Assembly: GCA_009192285.1 (NCBI GenBank)
Contig: WBVU01000003.1
Span: 4,061,973-4,125,972 of the forward strand
Length of the DNA stretch: 64,000 nucleotides
Direction of reading: 5' to 3'
Source of the DNA: Morchella semilibera
Taxonomy: Eukaryota; Ascomycota; Pezizomycetes; Pezizales; Morchellaceae
The notes under the pieces are model-generated. The model saw only the letters and a program-made list of their open reading frames with translations, made no database searches and was not told the DNA's origin. Numbering within the stretch: the stretch's first letter is position 1; each line of letters begins with the position of its first letter. The position numbers and the translations under genes were made by a program. Shown here one piece after another: positions 44,842-56,530 of the stretch.

Positions 44842-45394
44842 TGTCCCGGGCGTATGAGACATTCACGAAATCTTGCTCATGCATGAATTAAAGTCATGTG
44901 GTATCCAATTTTTGCTGTGAGATATGTCCGGGTAAGCTGTCTGCTGCATTATCAGTCTTGGAATTACTTGTGAAATAGAGACTAGGCCCTTTGCGCAAAA
45001 GACTCTAAAGTCTTTTTCTACTCGTGTGATTGGTTAATGGGGGATAAGAACCAATCAGGCTACCGGGAAAAGACTCTAAAGTCTCTCTCCGCTCGCGCGA
45101 CTGGTTAATGGGGGGATAAGAACCAATCAGGTTACCGGGGAAAATACTCTGGAGTCTTTTACGCAAAGGCCAACTTTGCGCAGATGGAACCAGCTCTATA
45201 TTTCGATTATCTGATCGGCAGGCCTTGGGATCGACACCAATCAAGTTGCCGAAAAATGGAGCTGGCTCCATTTGCGGAAAGTCTCGAATACCATAGACTT
45301 CGCTGAATGTTGCTTTATTCTAGTCAATCACTTCCTACAAAGGCAACGCTAATGCATGAGAGAGGTTTCGCGAATGTCTCATACGCCCAGGACA
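44842..45394. mobile_element. TA-type MITE, TGTCCTGG family, copy 2 with insertion
   Basis: Homologous to 44133-44356 along its length, but split at GTGAAATA by a 308-bp insertion (44978-45285). TA precedes the left end (44840-44841); GA follows the right end, so the duplication is decayed there. The 88-codon minus-strand frame across it is fortuitous. Confidence 0.82.
44978..45285. mobile_element. Repeat-structured insertion inside the TA-type MITE
   Basis: Begins GAGACT and ends AGTCTC. It contains a tandem pair of about 72-bp units (45001 and 45073). Each unit has GACTCTAAAGTC (a palindrome), ATTGGTTAATGG or CTGGTTAATGG, and AACCAATCAGG, i.e. hairpin-forming CCAAT-like arms. Unknown family; the insertion point is proved by comparison with copy 1 of the host. 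Confidence 0.65.
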
Positions 45395-46050
45395 GACACC
45401 TAGAATTGATTGGAAGGTATGGGTCGCAGTTGTGTAGAACCACTTATTTCTCAGCGAGAGCCGACGCATACGCCCAGACTAGAGAAAGCCTGGCGTGCTG
45501 CACAACTGCAGATAGGGAGGGATCCAGGCAGCTGCGCGTCAGAATTCTTATACTCATCAAAGAGGAATCTATATCATTCTAACACCCAGAACATCTCTGG
45601 TTTGGAGGGCATGTAATAGCAGTCAGCCTTAAGAATACCATGCGGTTGGGCCAGAGATACCCCCTACCTGCACTGCGGGGGAAGTCCTGTAGAGAGCTTT
45701 TATCTGCGGGTGCGCATATATCACAATGCATGTTGAGTGAAAGTCTTTATAGACACCCACTCCCAATCTTATTGTATTTAAGTACCAGCAGGGACGTCAA
45801 AGGGTTACATATATATCATAACGACTACCTTCATCTAGCCACACTATTAACTAAGATTCACTGATTGGTCCCTACCCCCCAGGTAATCTCTTCACATTTG
45901 TATGTAAACCCTCCTAGTCCCATATGTGCAGACGCTAACACCAGACCCGAACACAGTCCTTAGATCTCTTAACAAACAAAAAGGAGGGTTCATTTACCGA
46001 CAGTTCTCATCACCCCCAACTAGCAGCCTGTTGTTTCTCCTTTCGATACC

Positions 46051-47829
46051 ATGGCAAGCGCTACAGTTCACACTATCAGACGGAGATTCTTGAGAGGAGC
46101 AGTCTGTGGGGTGTTACTCATCGTCTCGTCGCACACAGTTGTGAAGGCCTCACCCACAGGGCGCAGGGAGCCCGCATTCGTTAGTGAACCTCAGGGGAGA
46201 GGCACTATAGGGTTAATTGTCAGCTCGCTCTTAACCTTACTTCTGTGCGTTTGGACTGCCATGCACGTTGATGTCTTGGACCGTCCGTTACCTCTTCGTC
46301 GTCTTTTAAACAAGGTTGTGTGGGTAATGGTAGGTCTTCTATCACCGGAAGTCTTGATAGCAATAGCACATGGGGAATGGGTCAAGGCTCGGGGTCTCCT
46401 ACAACTATTACGACTTCCGACTTCTTCCGAAATCGCTAGACCTATAGTCAATACTACCAATACCATTGCAGCACCTATTGGTATCGATATCCCAAGTGAT
46501 GCATCAAAAACCTCGGCGAACTCTCAATCATCTTCAGTCTGGAACAGTTTGACTCGAACCCTGTGTAGGCTTTACAGAGCGGTTGTCCTCGGCGAGGCAG
46601 AAGAGAGCGGACTTGGTATGGAGGGCTCACTTTTTGCTATTATGGGTGGTTTTATGTTATGTCCTCTATATCCTTCGAAGGTGCATGGAGTTCCGCTTCT
46701 GGGCCACCACGTGGAATATCTATTAAGGCAGAAGCTCCTCCTACCGACCGATTTCAGTGTGCTCAAAGAAGACGTTGCCGATAAAGGGAAAGCAAATATG
46801 GTTGGGAAGCTACTAGTCTGTTGCCAAGCACTGTGGATCACAGTGGCCTGCCTTTGCCGGAAAATATCTGGGCTCCCTGTGCCTTTGCTAGAGGTGCATG
46901 TGGTTGTTCATGTTATATGCACAGTGGTTGTGTATTGTTTCTGGTGGAGAAAGCCACAAGATGTGGGGCTTCACCTTACTCTCGGGAGCGTTGATAAAGG
47001 GAGAGCAGCTTTCATATTCACCGCTGGTTTTGATGACTTGGAGTTCACTGTCACCAAAACATTACCTGGTCCAACGCAGACCACAGAGCTATCAGAAAAG
47101 ACTACCGCGCACACTTGGTCACCTCCAACATGCTACGTTCCTAGTGATGGTAGCCCAATCAGGCAGCTGCCCCCAACCGCCCCCTTTGAGATTCACGACG
47201 AGTGTCATGGTTTCAAATTGAAGGCTGGTGGCGACTGGGAATATAGCCCGTCGCTTATAGGAATATTTAAGGAAGCCGCTGAAGAGATGCGTCGGGGACG
47301 TTTCTCCAAGTTTATCGAGGAGTGCCCCGAGGATGGCAGCATGCTACGCTTTCGCGAGATTGATGTCAGGAACATTCCAGTTCATCAACCCAATGTGAAG
47401 ATTTTGAACAGTACATTTGAGGAATGTGAGGAAGGAGTTTGGGCTTTGTATTGGCTGGGTATCGGATACAGCATGTTCCATTCAACCGCGTGGAACTACG
47501 AGTTCCCGACCGATATCGAAAAGTGGCTTTGGCGGGCGTCATGTCTAATTGTGGCCAGCCTAGGACTCGTGGTTTATTCATACAGATTCTTGATGGATAC
47601 TCTGAAGTTGAGAGCGCTGTTATGCTGGCTTGGAAACCTAAATTTCCCAGGGTCGCGTTTGTTTGGCTTTTTTTTCTCGTCTCTTTGGCTTCTGATCAGA
47701 AGTTTCCTTGTTGTAGTTTATGTTTCGGCCCGTGTGTATCTCGTTAGCGAGTCTTTTCTTAGTATCCGAAGCCTACCTGAAGGCTCCTATAGGAGTGTCC
47801 CCTGGACAGACCTCTGGCCGCACTTCTGA
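46051..47829 (+). CDS. Multi-pass fungal membrane protein, unknown function
   Basis: A 592-aa single-exon protein. Residues 1-33 look like a signal peptide or signal anchor (RRFLRG then a hydrophobic GAVCGVLLIVSS). It is followed by the hallmark GRGTIGLIVSSLLTLLLCVW (residues about 49-68) and further hydrophobic segments at about 88-106, 248-265, 275-297, 490-513 and 535-565. The pattern GRGTxG, then LLSPE(V/F), then FWWRKPQDV, then a C-terminal cluster of hydrophobic segments matches, from memory, a large uncharacterised fungal family with many paralogues in asco- and basidiomycetes. The function is unknown; an integral membrane location is inferred. There are no internal stops and no introns. 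The methionine at 46051 directly precedes the basic N-region of the signal, supporting that start. It is flanked by MITEs on the left and an empty spacer on the right. Confidence 0.85.
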   Translation: MASATVHTIRRRFLRGAVCGVLLIVSSHTVVKASPTGRREPAFVSEPQGRGTIGLIVSSLLTLLLCVWTAMHVDVLDRPLPLRRLLNKVVWVMVGLLSPEVLIAIAHGEWVKARGLLQLLRLPTSSEIARPIVNTTNTIAAPIGIDIPSDASKTSANSQSSSVWNSLTRTLCRLYRAVVLGEAEESGLGMEGSLFAIMGGFMLCPLYPSKVHGVPLLGHHVEYLLRQKLLLPTDFSVLKEDVADKGKANMVGKLLVCCQALWITVACLCRKISGLPVPLLEVHVVVHVICTVVVYCFWWRKPQDVGLHLTLGSVDKGRAAFIFTAGFDDLEFTVTKTLPGPTQTTELSEKTTAHTWSPPTCYVPSDGSPIRQLPPTAPFEIHDECHGFKLKAGGDWEYSPSLIGIFKEAAEEMRRGRFSKFIEECPEDGSMLRFREIDVRNIPVHQPNVKILNSTFEECEEGVWALYWLGIGYSMFHSTAWNYEFPTDIEKWLWRASCLIVASLGLVVYSYRFLMDTLKLRALLCWLGNLNFPGSRLFGFFFSSLWLLIRSFLVVVYVSARVYLVSESFLSIRSLPEGSYRSVPWTDLWPHF

Positions 47830-50287
47830 GCTAGAGTATCCGGATATGATACTTGGATTCCTTGGAGACGGAACATGTCGCGGTTTTCTTGTTTCTTGAC
47901 CCGGGTGGCGGTTATTATTTATGTGAATATACACCTATTTAGTATTAAATCGATGAGATGAACGGAATTATATTTCGCGCGTGTGCTTACATTGGCTTTT
48001 GACGAAGCATTCTGGGTAACTACCCCATCCATAGATAGGCGTTTCAAGAGGTATACTATATATTGACAGTTACTCGCGTAGAATGGTGCCAAAAGGTGTG
48101 GGTGTCAGGGTTAGGTCATGAAAAATCACTCAGCTGTGTCGATCGCAATTGTATGGAGCCTAGTCAATCAAGTGACTCTGATCTTCACCTAACCCTCGAC
48201 GCACTAGATAGTGAACTCTCAGGGTATGGAGTAGAGTGGACGATGAGAGAATTATCTCTGAGTAGGATACGCTGTCTAATCCCACACCTCCCTAAAGTAT
48301 ACATGTTCCCACACGTCCCATCTTCCCGCCTTAAGAATGAAGCAAACGGATCAGTGCGTAAGACATCAAAAGTAACACAGCCGCGGTAAAAATTCTGACC
48401 CTCAAAAACAGCAAAACTCGGTGGCTTTTGCTGACAGACCTTGTCCTCTCCCGTATTGATGTCTTATACAAGTTAATACCCTTTAGTATAGAGGGGTTAG
48501 CATTGACAGCTTGAGGGATAACTATTTTCTTTGGCATACTAGGGGTGAGCCCTGACTCACGCCTATGATGTGGGTCGCGCCAGATTCGGGGGCCCGTATG
48601 TTGGAATCGACAACTGGAGAACCTCTACCTACTTGATCATATTCAGGCCCCTTGAGGTAAGGTTACATGTCCGCTCCTTCTGCTAGGAAGCCACGGGCCT
48701 CAGCATTCCAGTTAAAGATGCTGAGACCTTGATCATGTCTTGACCTGGATCGGTGTTCCTACGTTCCTTATGAAGTATAAATAAATAAATAAATATGTGT
48801 TCCTACGTTCCGATTAGTTTATTCCCCGAGTGATGCCCCATGATACACTAAACATCCATGAGCTACGGAACGGCAAGCCCGGCGGAGAGACGCTGCAACC
48901 AGATGCATGCAGGAAATAATGGGACCACCCTGGCGGAGTTTGGGACTGTATGGGATCCGTCGGAGGAGAAGTTGTTGGTTGGTGTGAGCTGAAGTTCTGT
49001 GATAAGATATTGTAGGGTGACAAAAGTTCTCGTGATTTCTGCATAGCAACCAGTAGAAACTTCCTAAAAGTCTAACCCGAAAAGCCAGTAATAGGGACTT
49101 CAGCCTAGATACTATGTTCTATCAACCTTGAGCTCTCTAACAATACTAATATCTTCTTTACATCTCTTGTGGTCGCCAGGTTATAGTTGGTTCATGGCCC
49201 ACCCTTTTACAAAATCACGGGAACTTTTGTCACCTTACGATAAGATAAGATTCTGGTGATGGGAAAGGATCAGATGAAGGATAAAGGATAAGCTAGATCC
49301 GATGGCTGAGGGCACCTGACGGCAGGCCACTAGAGGTGTCATCGTACACATTTCATTTGATTGGGCTACAGGAACAGAAAGGGAGATCCCTCTGCACTTC
49401 TCTCCTCTCCTGGTTGTCAAGTAATACCACCCACATCCACCCCCTACTGCAATTGCGGCAACTGTACACCCAAGGTTACCAAGCCCCCCAAGGCCGTTAG
49501 AATTACCATCTCTGCCCATCCAATCTTTCATCATCTTACACTAAGCTGGCTTGGGTACATTTGCGCCCGACCCCGAAAGAAGTGCACGGCGACCTGAAGA
49601 GTGATGATTGAGGTACGAACCGATTCAGTGTGAGATGTTTCGTTAAATAATCCCGAGAATCTTCCAAGTCTACTCAAGACTCAAAGTTCGCTGTTGTGGT
49701 CGCACTTTAGTCACGGGTGTATAGTACCGACCCCTAATGTCGATGGAAACCTGGCCGATTATTTTGCGTAGACCCCCGGGTACTCTGCTTTCGTCGAATT
49801 CATCTCGAATCCGAGTAAACCCTCACTGGTTTTCTATCCACAGTCCATGAATCATGCCATCAAATCTGCAGTATGCGAGGAAAGTCCATGGATTGATCCT
49901 GACCCCTCACTACACTACCTTATTCATTCGTAGAATTATCTGACCTTATCTGAACGCACACATAGTTATAGACTCAGTTGCGATAGATGGCATGATCACT
50001 CAAACCCTGAGCAACCTTGAGATAATGACCCGTGGCTCTAAATTCCTAACCAACTAGTGTGGGTACGAATAGTCTCATCTCTAGTGTCAGAGTCATAGGA
50101 CGATCGATCCTGATCCGCCAATTGATCACCAACGCTCACTCGATCACAAACTATCACTCGGTCAGATCCTCTCTCTCTAGGTTTTGTAATTATTTATTTA
50201 TTTATAATTCATACATGCATTTAGCCCATAGGCTATGGCAACTAGGTTTTGTAGTTTCAATAGTTTCTCTTTCACTGGTGATTAAAT
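47830..50287. other. Long gene-poor spacer
   Basis: No supported gene. GTGTTCCTACGTTCC occurs twice (about 48752 and 48797) on either side of an ATAA tetranucleotide repeat (48775-48795). Frames on both strands are below 110 codons with no motifs. No terminal inverted repeats were found. Confidence 0.4.
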
Positions 50288-50422
50288 GCTGCCAATCTTT
50301 GAGGGGCCACCTCCACCACCGTGACAACCATGAACCAGTTCTCAGAAGTACAGACGGCGTATTTCTGGGGGGGAACCCCCAGGGTGCACGGTGCACTATG
50401 CGCTCTCCTTAAATGTTGGCAG
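50288..50422. repeat. Small dispersed inverted-repeat element, copy 2
   Basis: 135 bp homologous to 2230-2362, from GCTGCCAAT to ATGTTGGCAG. It shares GGGGCCACC, CCACCACCGT and GTGCACTATGCG in order. The 20 bp to the left (CTTTCACTGGTGATTAAAT) are also shared with copy 1. Confidence 0.7.
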
Positions 50423-51230
50423 GGTCTCAAAGAATATCACCTAAACGGAGAGATTGCTGGGAATCCTTTCGTGGTCTCAGATACCCTCTAGCTCGTCTCT
50501 CAGTTGACAGTATATGCTATATAAAGCCCTTTGAAGCAGCCTTCTGAGCAGTTACTCCGTGCGCTTCACCTCCAGAGGTCTGTACTTTGTACAGAGGTTT
50601 TAACCCTGAATAATCCAATGAACTACCATCATGTGGATAACATTACAAGATCCCTCTGTTTAATAAGCAGAACTTTGGCTATACATATAGTGACATAGAA
50701 CACACAGGCCCATGCCATTGGGAAGATATCCAGGCTGATACTTAAGTGAATATGTAGGTGCACGAGCGTTCCTCCCGAGTCACGACCAGAAAGTGGAAAC
50801 TAAGGCTACGGGTTCCTTACTTTGGCTACAGATACCTTTAAAGTATAATCTCATAAAAACTTCATATTGCACTGATTACTGGCTACACCTCCTTTTCTGG
50901 ATTGGTGTTGGGGCAGGTTTGACAGCAAAGAGTTCGTCTGGCGGGTAAGGAGTCATATTTGTTACCGCACGGGCAATTTGAACCATCCATTGCCCAGCTA
51001 GAACGTTTTGGCAGCAACACATCCAAACGTTATTGAAATAGCCTGGTATCGCGATTTAGTGATCTCCGAGATATGTGAGATGATGGAAACGCCGAGCCTG
51101 CTAGCTATATGTGTACCAGCAAGAAGAGACATGGCCATAATAGTAAGATGAGGTAGTGGCGGAGAGGTGATGCAAGTATGTTGCCATGGAGTTGGTACCT
51201 ACATACACGAGGTATCTCTTTCGCTGGTGA
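50423..51230. other. Intergenic, nothing recognised
   Basis: No gene or repeat structure is supported. A short inverted pair around CAGAGGTCTGTACTTTGTAC (about 50574) is the only local symmetry seen. Confidence 0.35.
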
Positions 51231-51290
51231 AGCTGCCAACTTTTGGAGGGCCGTAGAGTGACCTGTGCGCATTATGCGAGGATACTCTCA
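51231..51290. repeat. Truncated third copy of the GCTGCCAAC element
   Basis: GCTGCCAACTTTTGGAGGGCC with the preceding CTCTTTCGCTGGTGA matches the left part of the elements at 2230 and 50288. The right half is lost or rearranged after CATTATGCGAGGA. Confidence 0.55.
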
Positions 51291-51679
51291 ATTGTGATGT
51301 GATTTTTACAGCTTTTTGCAAGCGAGGACTCATGTCAACGATCTTTTTATTTACTATGGTACGGATCAAAGCAAGAATCAATACTGAGGGGGGCTTTGTA
51401 GCTCAACCAATATCCCTATGTCTTTACAGGCCTCTTTCCTAAACCTCCAGGTATTGAATTACAGTAGTATGATCGTCCTTTAGTACTTCCATTTTCCAAG
51501 ACCGTTCCAAATTTTGTAACCATTACCTTTCCTTCCTTCTTTTCCTGTGCCCGTAATCAACAACAATGAATACAGTAACATTTTTTATTTCCGGGTTCAA
51601 GACATGGTTTGTGATCTCCTGTTTGGAAACGTTGAAAATTACTGATCATATAAATTTTATTGATACTTCTAGGTTGCTG

Positions 51680-51919
51680 TTATTGTCGGGAAGTTATAAC
51701 AGTTGCTGTATTGGTAGGGCGCAGTAAAGTGCTTCCTTTTTGTATCAGTTGTTCATACAATTTCTCCCTAAACTGACGATGATCCAATAAACCCTTCAAA
51801 AGAACACCTTCAGATAGGTTTACAACCCGGCACAGAATAAAGGCATTAATAATAGCTGTATTCAGATACCAAAAAAAAGTGATAACTAATTCCTTTGAAC
51901 TCGTAGCTGGGTAGGCCAA
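51680..51919 (-). pseudogene. piggyBac-like transposase C-terminal remnant
   Basis: A 79-codon frame whose core (FFWYLNTAIINAFIL, then DHRQFREKLYEQLI) resembles the C-terminal part of piggyBac-type transposases, where a hydrophobic helix ending in NAYIL is followed by a short segment before the end. No catalytic region was found upstream, and the rest of the element is not visible. It could instead be another transposase type; the assignment is by pattern memory only. Confidence 0.4.
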
Positions 51920-52059
51920 TAACTACGCTATTGGTCTGCAATATCTACTTCTAACATAAAATGATTATACATATCTTATAAGTATATAGATATACCAATA
52001 TGCAATGTGTATTTTAAAGGTTTTGATTGGCCAAGTATTAGTATTGAGTTGGGTATATT

Positions 52060-52200
52060 GCTTTTTGCCTATACTAAAGCTTTGCTTTTTGCTTATATTG
52101 ATATTGGTGTCGATTAGAGATCCATGCTCTATATATATTGGTAATCAGGGCTTTGCATTTTGCTTATATTGATATTGGTGGCAATTAAGGGTTAATACTT
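52060..52200. repeat. AT-rich imperfect tandem repeat
   Basis: Units containing TTGCTTATATTGATATTGGT recur at about 52090 and 52163. A related fragment lies after the LTR at about 52870. The LTR at 52223-52855 therefore landed within this repeat array. Confidence 0.6.
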
Positions 52201-52222
52201 CATGTGTATTGGTATTCAGGAC

Positions 52223-52855
52223 TGTGACGGAGTAACCCGACGCAAAGAAGAAGATGACAATGATGACGCAGATAGGCTCCAAGAGCATAGTCTACCCGAC
52301 GAGGAGACCGATGAAGACAGAGTCAACACCGGGCAGGCACAAGCACAGGCACCGGCGAAGGCAAGGGCAAGGGCAAAGGCACAAGGGCACAGGGCAGGGA
52401 GAGTGAGGACCGAATGGACTTCAATGAGAACGATGATAGATACTATGGATTTCCTCTTTATAGGAGGACTGAGTCTTTGGTACGAGAGGCTATGGCTGAG
52501 AAATAGGAGTAGATTCCTATGTACCGAAATAACAGAAAGACAAGACAGAGAGAAAAGAAAGAAAGACTAAAGAAAGCATCTAACCCCGCTATTTAACACT
52601 ACTGCTCCACCAGTCCGCTATGGCTCATACATCAGTTCATAGAAGCCCACAGAAACCCATCGCATCCACACCTCATATTCCTCTCCACCATCTCTGCTAT
52701 TCACATTTCAAATCCATCACGCCATCGAACCTCCTAGGACTCAATGACGACACCCCCCTTCCTAGCGCACCCCTCCCTCGCTTAACAATACTCTAATAAT
52801 CCTAACCACGCTTCGACTACCGAACTCTCGGGATTAATGCCAAGACGCCGGGACA
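52223..52855 (-). mobile_element. Solo LTR, family B, perfect duplication (reference copy)
   Basis: 633 bp from TGTGACGGAGTAACCC to GCCGGGACA, flanked by AGGAC on both sides (52218-52222 and 52856-52860). This copy defines the TG...CA ends of family B. Confidence 0.95.
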
Positions 52856-53071
52856 AGGACTTTGATTTTTACTTATATTAATATTAACAATTGGTGGTAT
52901 TCGAAAGCTTTGTTTTTCTATATTGATATAATTGATGATTTGACACATAAGTAAATATTGATATTGTTATTATAATAATTAAGATTGTAGTTTAAAATAA
53001 CTCTTGATCGCACATTTTTTACCTTGACCACGCAATTCTAAAGACTCCTTGCCTACTATACCTAATACCAC

Positions 53072-53511
53072 AATGCCTCAAACTTTCAACGAGGATTCTT
53101 CTACTGAAATTCATTGCATGGTCAAACTCACCAATAAGACAGACAAGACTGGTTATCTTAAAATCTACGATTCAACTCTATCTCGCTGGAGTGAAGGTTT
53201 ACCCTCTTCAGTGATCGATGAACATCAGCAAACTCAACTTTTGACTGGAGTCTCCCAACAGTCTCTCAAGTCTCCTGAGAGTCTCCTGAGACTCCTGGAT
53301 ATTTTTTGAGTCTCTTAAGGCTCAGGAGACATCAGGAGACAAATGAAGTCTTGCTGATGAAGAAGATATACCATGTCATATTGTTTGTTTTATCAACGAT
53401 TCCCTTTCAGAACCTACCGAAAGCTCTGTTAATATATGTTCAAGCAGGTTTTGCGATATGGGTAAAAACAAACCAGTTGTTGTAACCTTACTAAATAAGA
53501 ACGAGTAAGTG
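53072..53511 (+). pseudogene. Unknown element-borne coding region split by a MITE
   Basis: A frame starting at the methionine of MPQTFNEDSS (53073) runs to SSVID and is then interrupted by the 137-bp MITE. Coding-like sequence (EEDIPCHIVCFIND to VVVTLLNKNE) continues after it to a GTAAGT-like donor at about 53506. No domain is recognised. It may be the first exon of the protein continued at 53561. Confidence 0.45.
53223..53359. mobile_element. 137-bp palindromic MITE in a coding region
   Basis: Exactly 137 bp, CATCAGCAAACTC to GTCTTGCTGATG, flanked by AA on both sides. Interrupts the unknown frame at 53072-53511. Confidence 0.93.
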
Positions 53512-53560
53512 AATTAATTTCTATATATTATATTATAACTAATGTTTTTCTATTTAGGTT

Positions 53561-53900
53561 TGCTGGTGATCCTACACATCCAAAATTTGACGACATAGCA
53601 CCTGCACCCTCATGTGCCACTATATACTCAGTTGGGAAAGTTGTTGGACAGCCTAAAGGTACTATTAGTTCTCTTCCTACTGGCTGGAGATCTTTTGATT
53701 TACGATCATCCTACTACGACTTGGAAGCTGCCTCTAAATCAACCTCCCGAAAGTACTTTGTTATTAGGTAGTATATACCACCAGGTAAGAGATGGGAGAG
53801 TACAAAGCTATCGCAAATTGATATTATTATTCAAATCACTGGAAGTTTTAATTGGCAGAGTACTCGTCGATAATAGACCTTTTAAGCCACCCTAGAAAAA
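53561..53900 (+). pseudogene. Unknown repeated protein, better-preserved copy
   Basis: After an AT-rich intron-like stretch ending TTCTATTTAG, the frame reads a protein with IYSVGKVV, PTGWRSFDL and YFVIR, interrupted by a TAG at about 53769 and degraded after 53830. The homologous copy at 15114-15395 preserves the same words, which supports past protein-level constraint. It is not recognised as any named domain; its position 5' of the PIF1-type helicase suggests it may belong to the same element. Confidence 0.5.
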
Positions 53901-54191
53901 AGGGCGGCCAAAAAAAAATCAATGGATCCATTCAATTCTACCACAGAAGTAGCCAGTCATGCTGATTTTACTATTATAGGTAAGGTCTCCAGGGCTGAAG
54001 GCAATGGCTTTTCAATACTCATCATCAACACCACCCCGTGTATGAGAGTATCAGTGAAGGTATCAACCCCATCAATATAAGCTAGACATGAGACTAATTA
54101 ACTCTTAGAAAGATTACTACAATCAACACAGAATGAAGCTAGCCACAATCCTACCTCCCTCCGGGGTACTAGTCACTATGACCCTAATTCT

Positions 54192-54845
54192 ATGACCTCA
54201 ATTCAGGATTCAGTGACCTCGATTGAGTCAGATGCGAATTCTGCAACTTTTACCCAATGGCTTGTGACTCCAAGATATCGCGACCTCGATTCCGCGACCT
54301 CGACGCGACGCGACCCCAATCCCGACCCGCATACTGTGATCCAGTATAGAGATTCAGGGAAAAATGCTAATGGTCATATTGAAGGAATTATAGGGGAGGG
54401 TGAGGGTATATTGGAGCCCGCAAGTGGAGTGGAATTTAGGCAATGCGGAACCCTTTGCAGTATTTTGTTGGAGGTTAAGCCTTGGTCAGCTATGTGAGGG
54501 GAGGTTGCTAGGAAGTGGAGCGAGGTGTTCAACAATATGAAGGAAAGAAGATTTTGGAAATTGCGGAAGAATGCTTATCCTTTTACAAAAGACTATATCG
54601 AAGATCTGATAGCATATAAGAATGAATCATCAGATGCGAGTAATAAACAAAAATCAAGAAAGATCCGAAGCTTTCCATTTACTTCAGGACAGGTACGGTT
54701 ACCTAAAAATAAAGAGGTTATCAAGCTAATATTATTTTTCTAGATGGCAAATGGACTCGTATCTGCTTTGGAAAGGATAGAGCATGAAATGAGTAATGCG
54801 TTGGGGGTACAAATTACAAGTGTAGCTGAAAAACGGCAAGCTGGA
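54192..54845 (+). pseudogene. Unknown coding remnant with a probable intron
   Basis: The frame from 54192 (MTSIQDSVTS) has a stop at 54495 but continues in-frame as WSEVFNNMKERRFWKLRKNA to about 54690. There a GTACGG donor and TTTTTCTAG acceptor could remove a 50-base intron before MANGLVSALERIEHEM. A family A LTR remnant follows directly. No domain recognised. Confidence 0.4.
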
Positions 54846-55107
54846 GATTCTATTGTATGAATCATCGGTGCGGGGGGATAGCTGTATATATAGTGCTCGT
54901 TCTTTCCTATGTTTCTGCTTCTCTAGGCAACGTCTTCTTTCTGTTAGCAATATATTACTTGGCTTCGGCCCTCCTGTCCTCGCTTCATCCCTGAACCTGA
55001 ACCTGAACCTGAAACTGCCTCGCCTCAGGTGTCTCCTGAGCCGACCCGTCCCTGTCCTTGCCCGACTTTATCTGGCATTGCCCCTGACGTGACCCCGCCC
55101 CGTTAGA
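54846..55107 (+). mobile_element. Solo LTR, family A, 5'-truncated
   Basis: Only the right half is present, from about the TATGAATCATCGGTG box to CCCCGTTAGA; about 230 bp of the left end are missing. It contains TATATATAG, GCAACGTCTTCTTTCTG and three CCTGAA units. Confidence 0.8.
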
Positions 55108-56530
55108 GGATATCTCTGATGAAATATCTATGGAGACACTTGCCTTTGACTATCGTAGAATAGAGCTTACTGAAACGGCAACAACATTTCGGGAACAGTT
55201 ACTACCTCAACAGTTGAAGGCCTTTGATACTATAATTAATACTATTGATAATATATTTATCGGGAAAGTTCCTGACCATACATGTTTCTTTTTGGATGGG
55301 GAGGCTGGTCAGGGGAAAACATATATTGTTAATACGATTGTAAATTACTTACGAAGATAAGGGGATATTGTTGTTATTACTGGTTCAACTGCCTTAAGTG
55401 TTACCCTATATGAGAGGGGTCGTACTGCACACTCTGCATTTAGAATTCCTATCGTTGAGGTAAAGTTAATTTATTTAATAGTTTTAGTTAATACCATAGC
55501 TAACACAATAGTATTAGAATCATATGGAACTACAATCTACCTTAAGAATCAGGTCAGATCGAGCCAGATTACTATCGCAGTCAAGCTTAATTACATGGGA
55601 GGAGCTGCCTATGGCCAACAAAGCAGCGATTGAATGTGCAGATGAGTTCTTGCAACTTGTGCTTGCCAACGACAAGCCATTTGGTGGCAAAGTATTCTTT
55701 GGTTTAGGAGACTTTCAATAGGTAGCACCAGTGGTAAAGTCAGCAGGACCAACAGCTACACTCAAAGCCTCCATACGATCGTCCTACCTTTGGCAACAAT
55801 TTAAAATCCTACAACTGGATACACCTATAAGAAATGCTTCTGATTTAGAATATGCCGAGTGGGTGGATCAAATCGGAGATAGCTGTCAAGAATCGAATGA
55901 ATCATTTGTCAGTCTAGATTTAATTGAGCCTTTAGATACTATCGAGGAAGCCATAGATTCTCTATTCCCTCCAGAAGTATTACAAGATCCAGCGACAGTC
56001 TCTCATCATGCTTTTCTCAGCCCTCTTAGTATCAATATAGACTAATTCGGACTGGCAATTCTTGAAAGATTTCCGACGATGGAGGGTATGTATATTTTTT
56101 CTCTGCTAGTTATGAACGATGATAAACTAATATATCCATATCTAATAGAAAGAACCTACTACAGTCACGATTGTATCAAAGAGGATCCTAACTTCATATC
56201 ATCTACAAACAATGTTCTACCCTCTAGAGAAATTCTTGATTTCCTGTCTATATTAAAGGAGCCTGGTGTGCCACCATATAATTTGGTTTTGAAAGTTGGA
56301 TGTGTTTGCTCGATAATGCGAAATCTATCCCTAGAAGATAGCTTGGTCAAAAATTCCCGAGTAGTTATTAAAGAGCTTCATGAGAGGTTTATTGAGGTTG
56401 AATTGATATCTACTGCAGAAAATATAAGATGAGAGACAACTATCTTCTCTCCCCCTAGAATCCCATTTAAATCTCAGCCTAAATATTGCTCTTTGATAGT
56501 ACAGAGAAGGCAATTTCCTTTACGACTAGC

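Noticed and set aside
46191-47221. Frames of 89-107 codons overlapping the membrane protein
   Set aside because: Shadows of the 592-residue frame, which has a coherent signal peptide and membrane segments.
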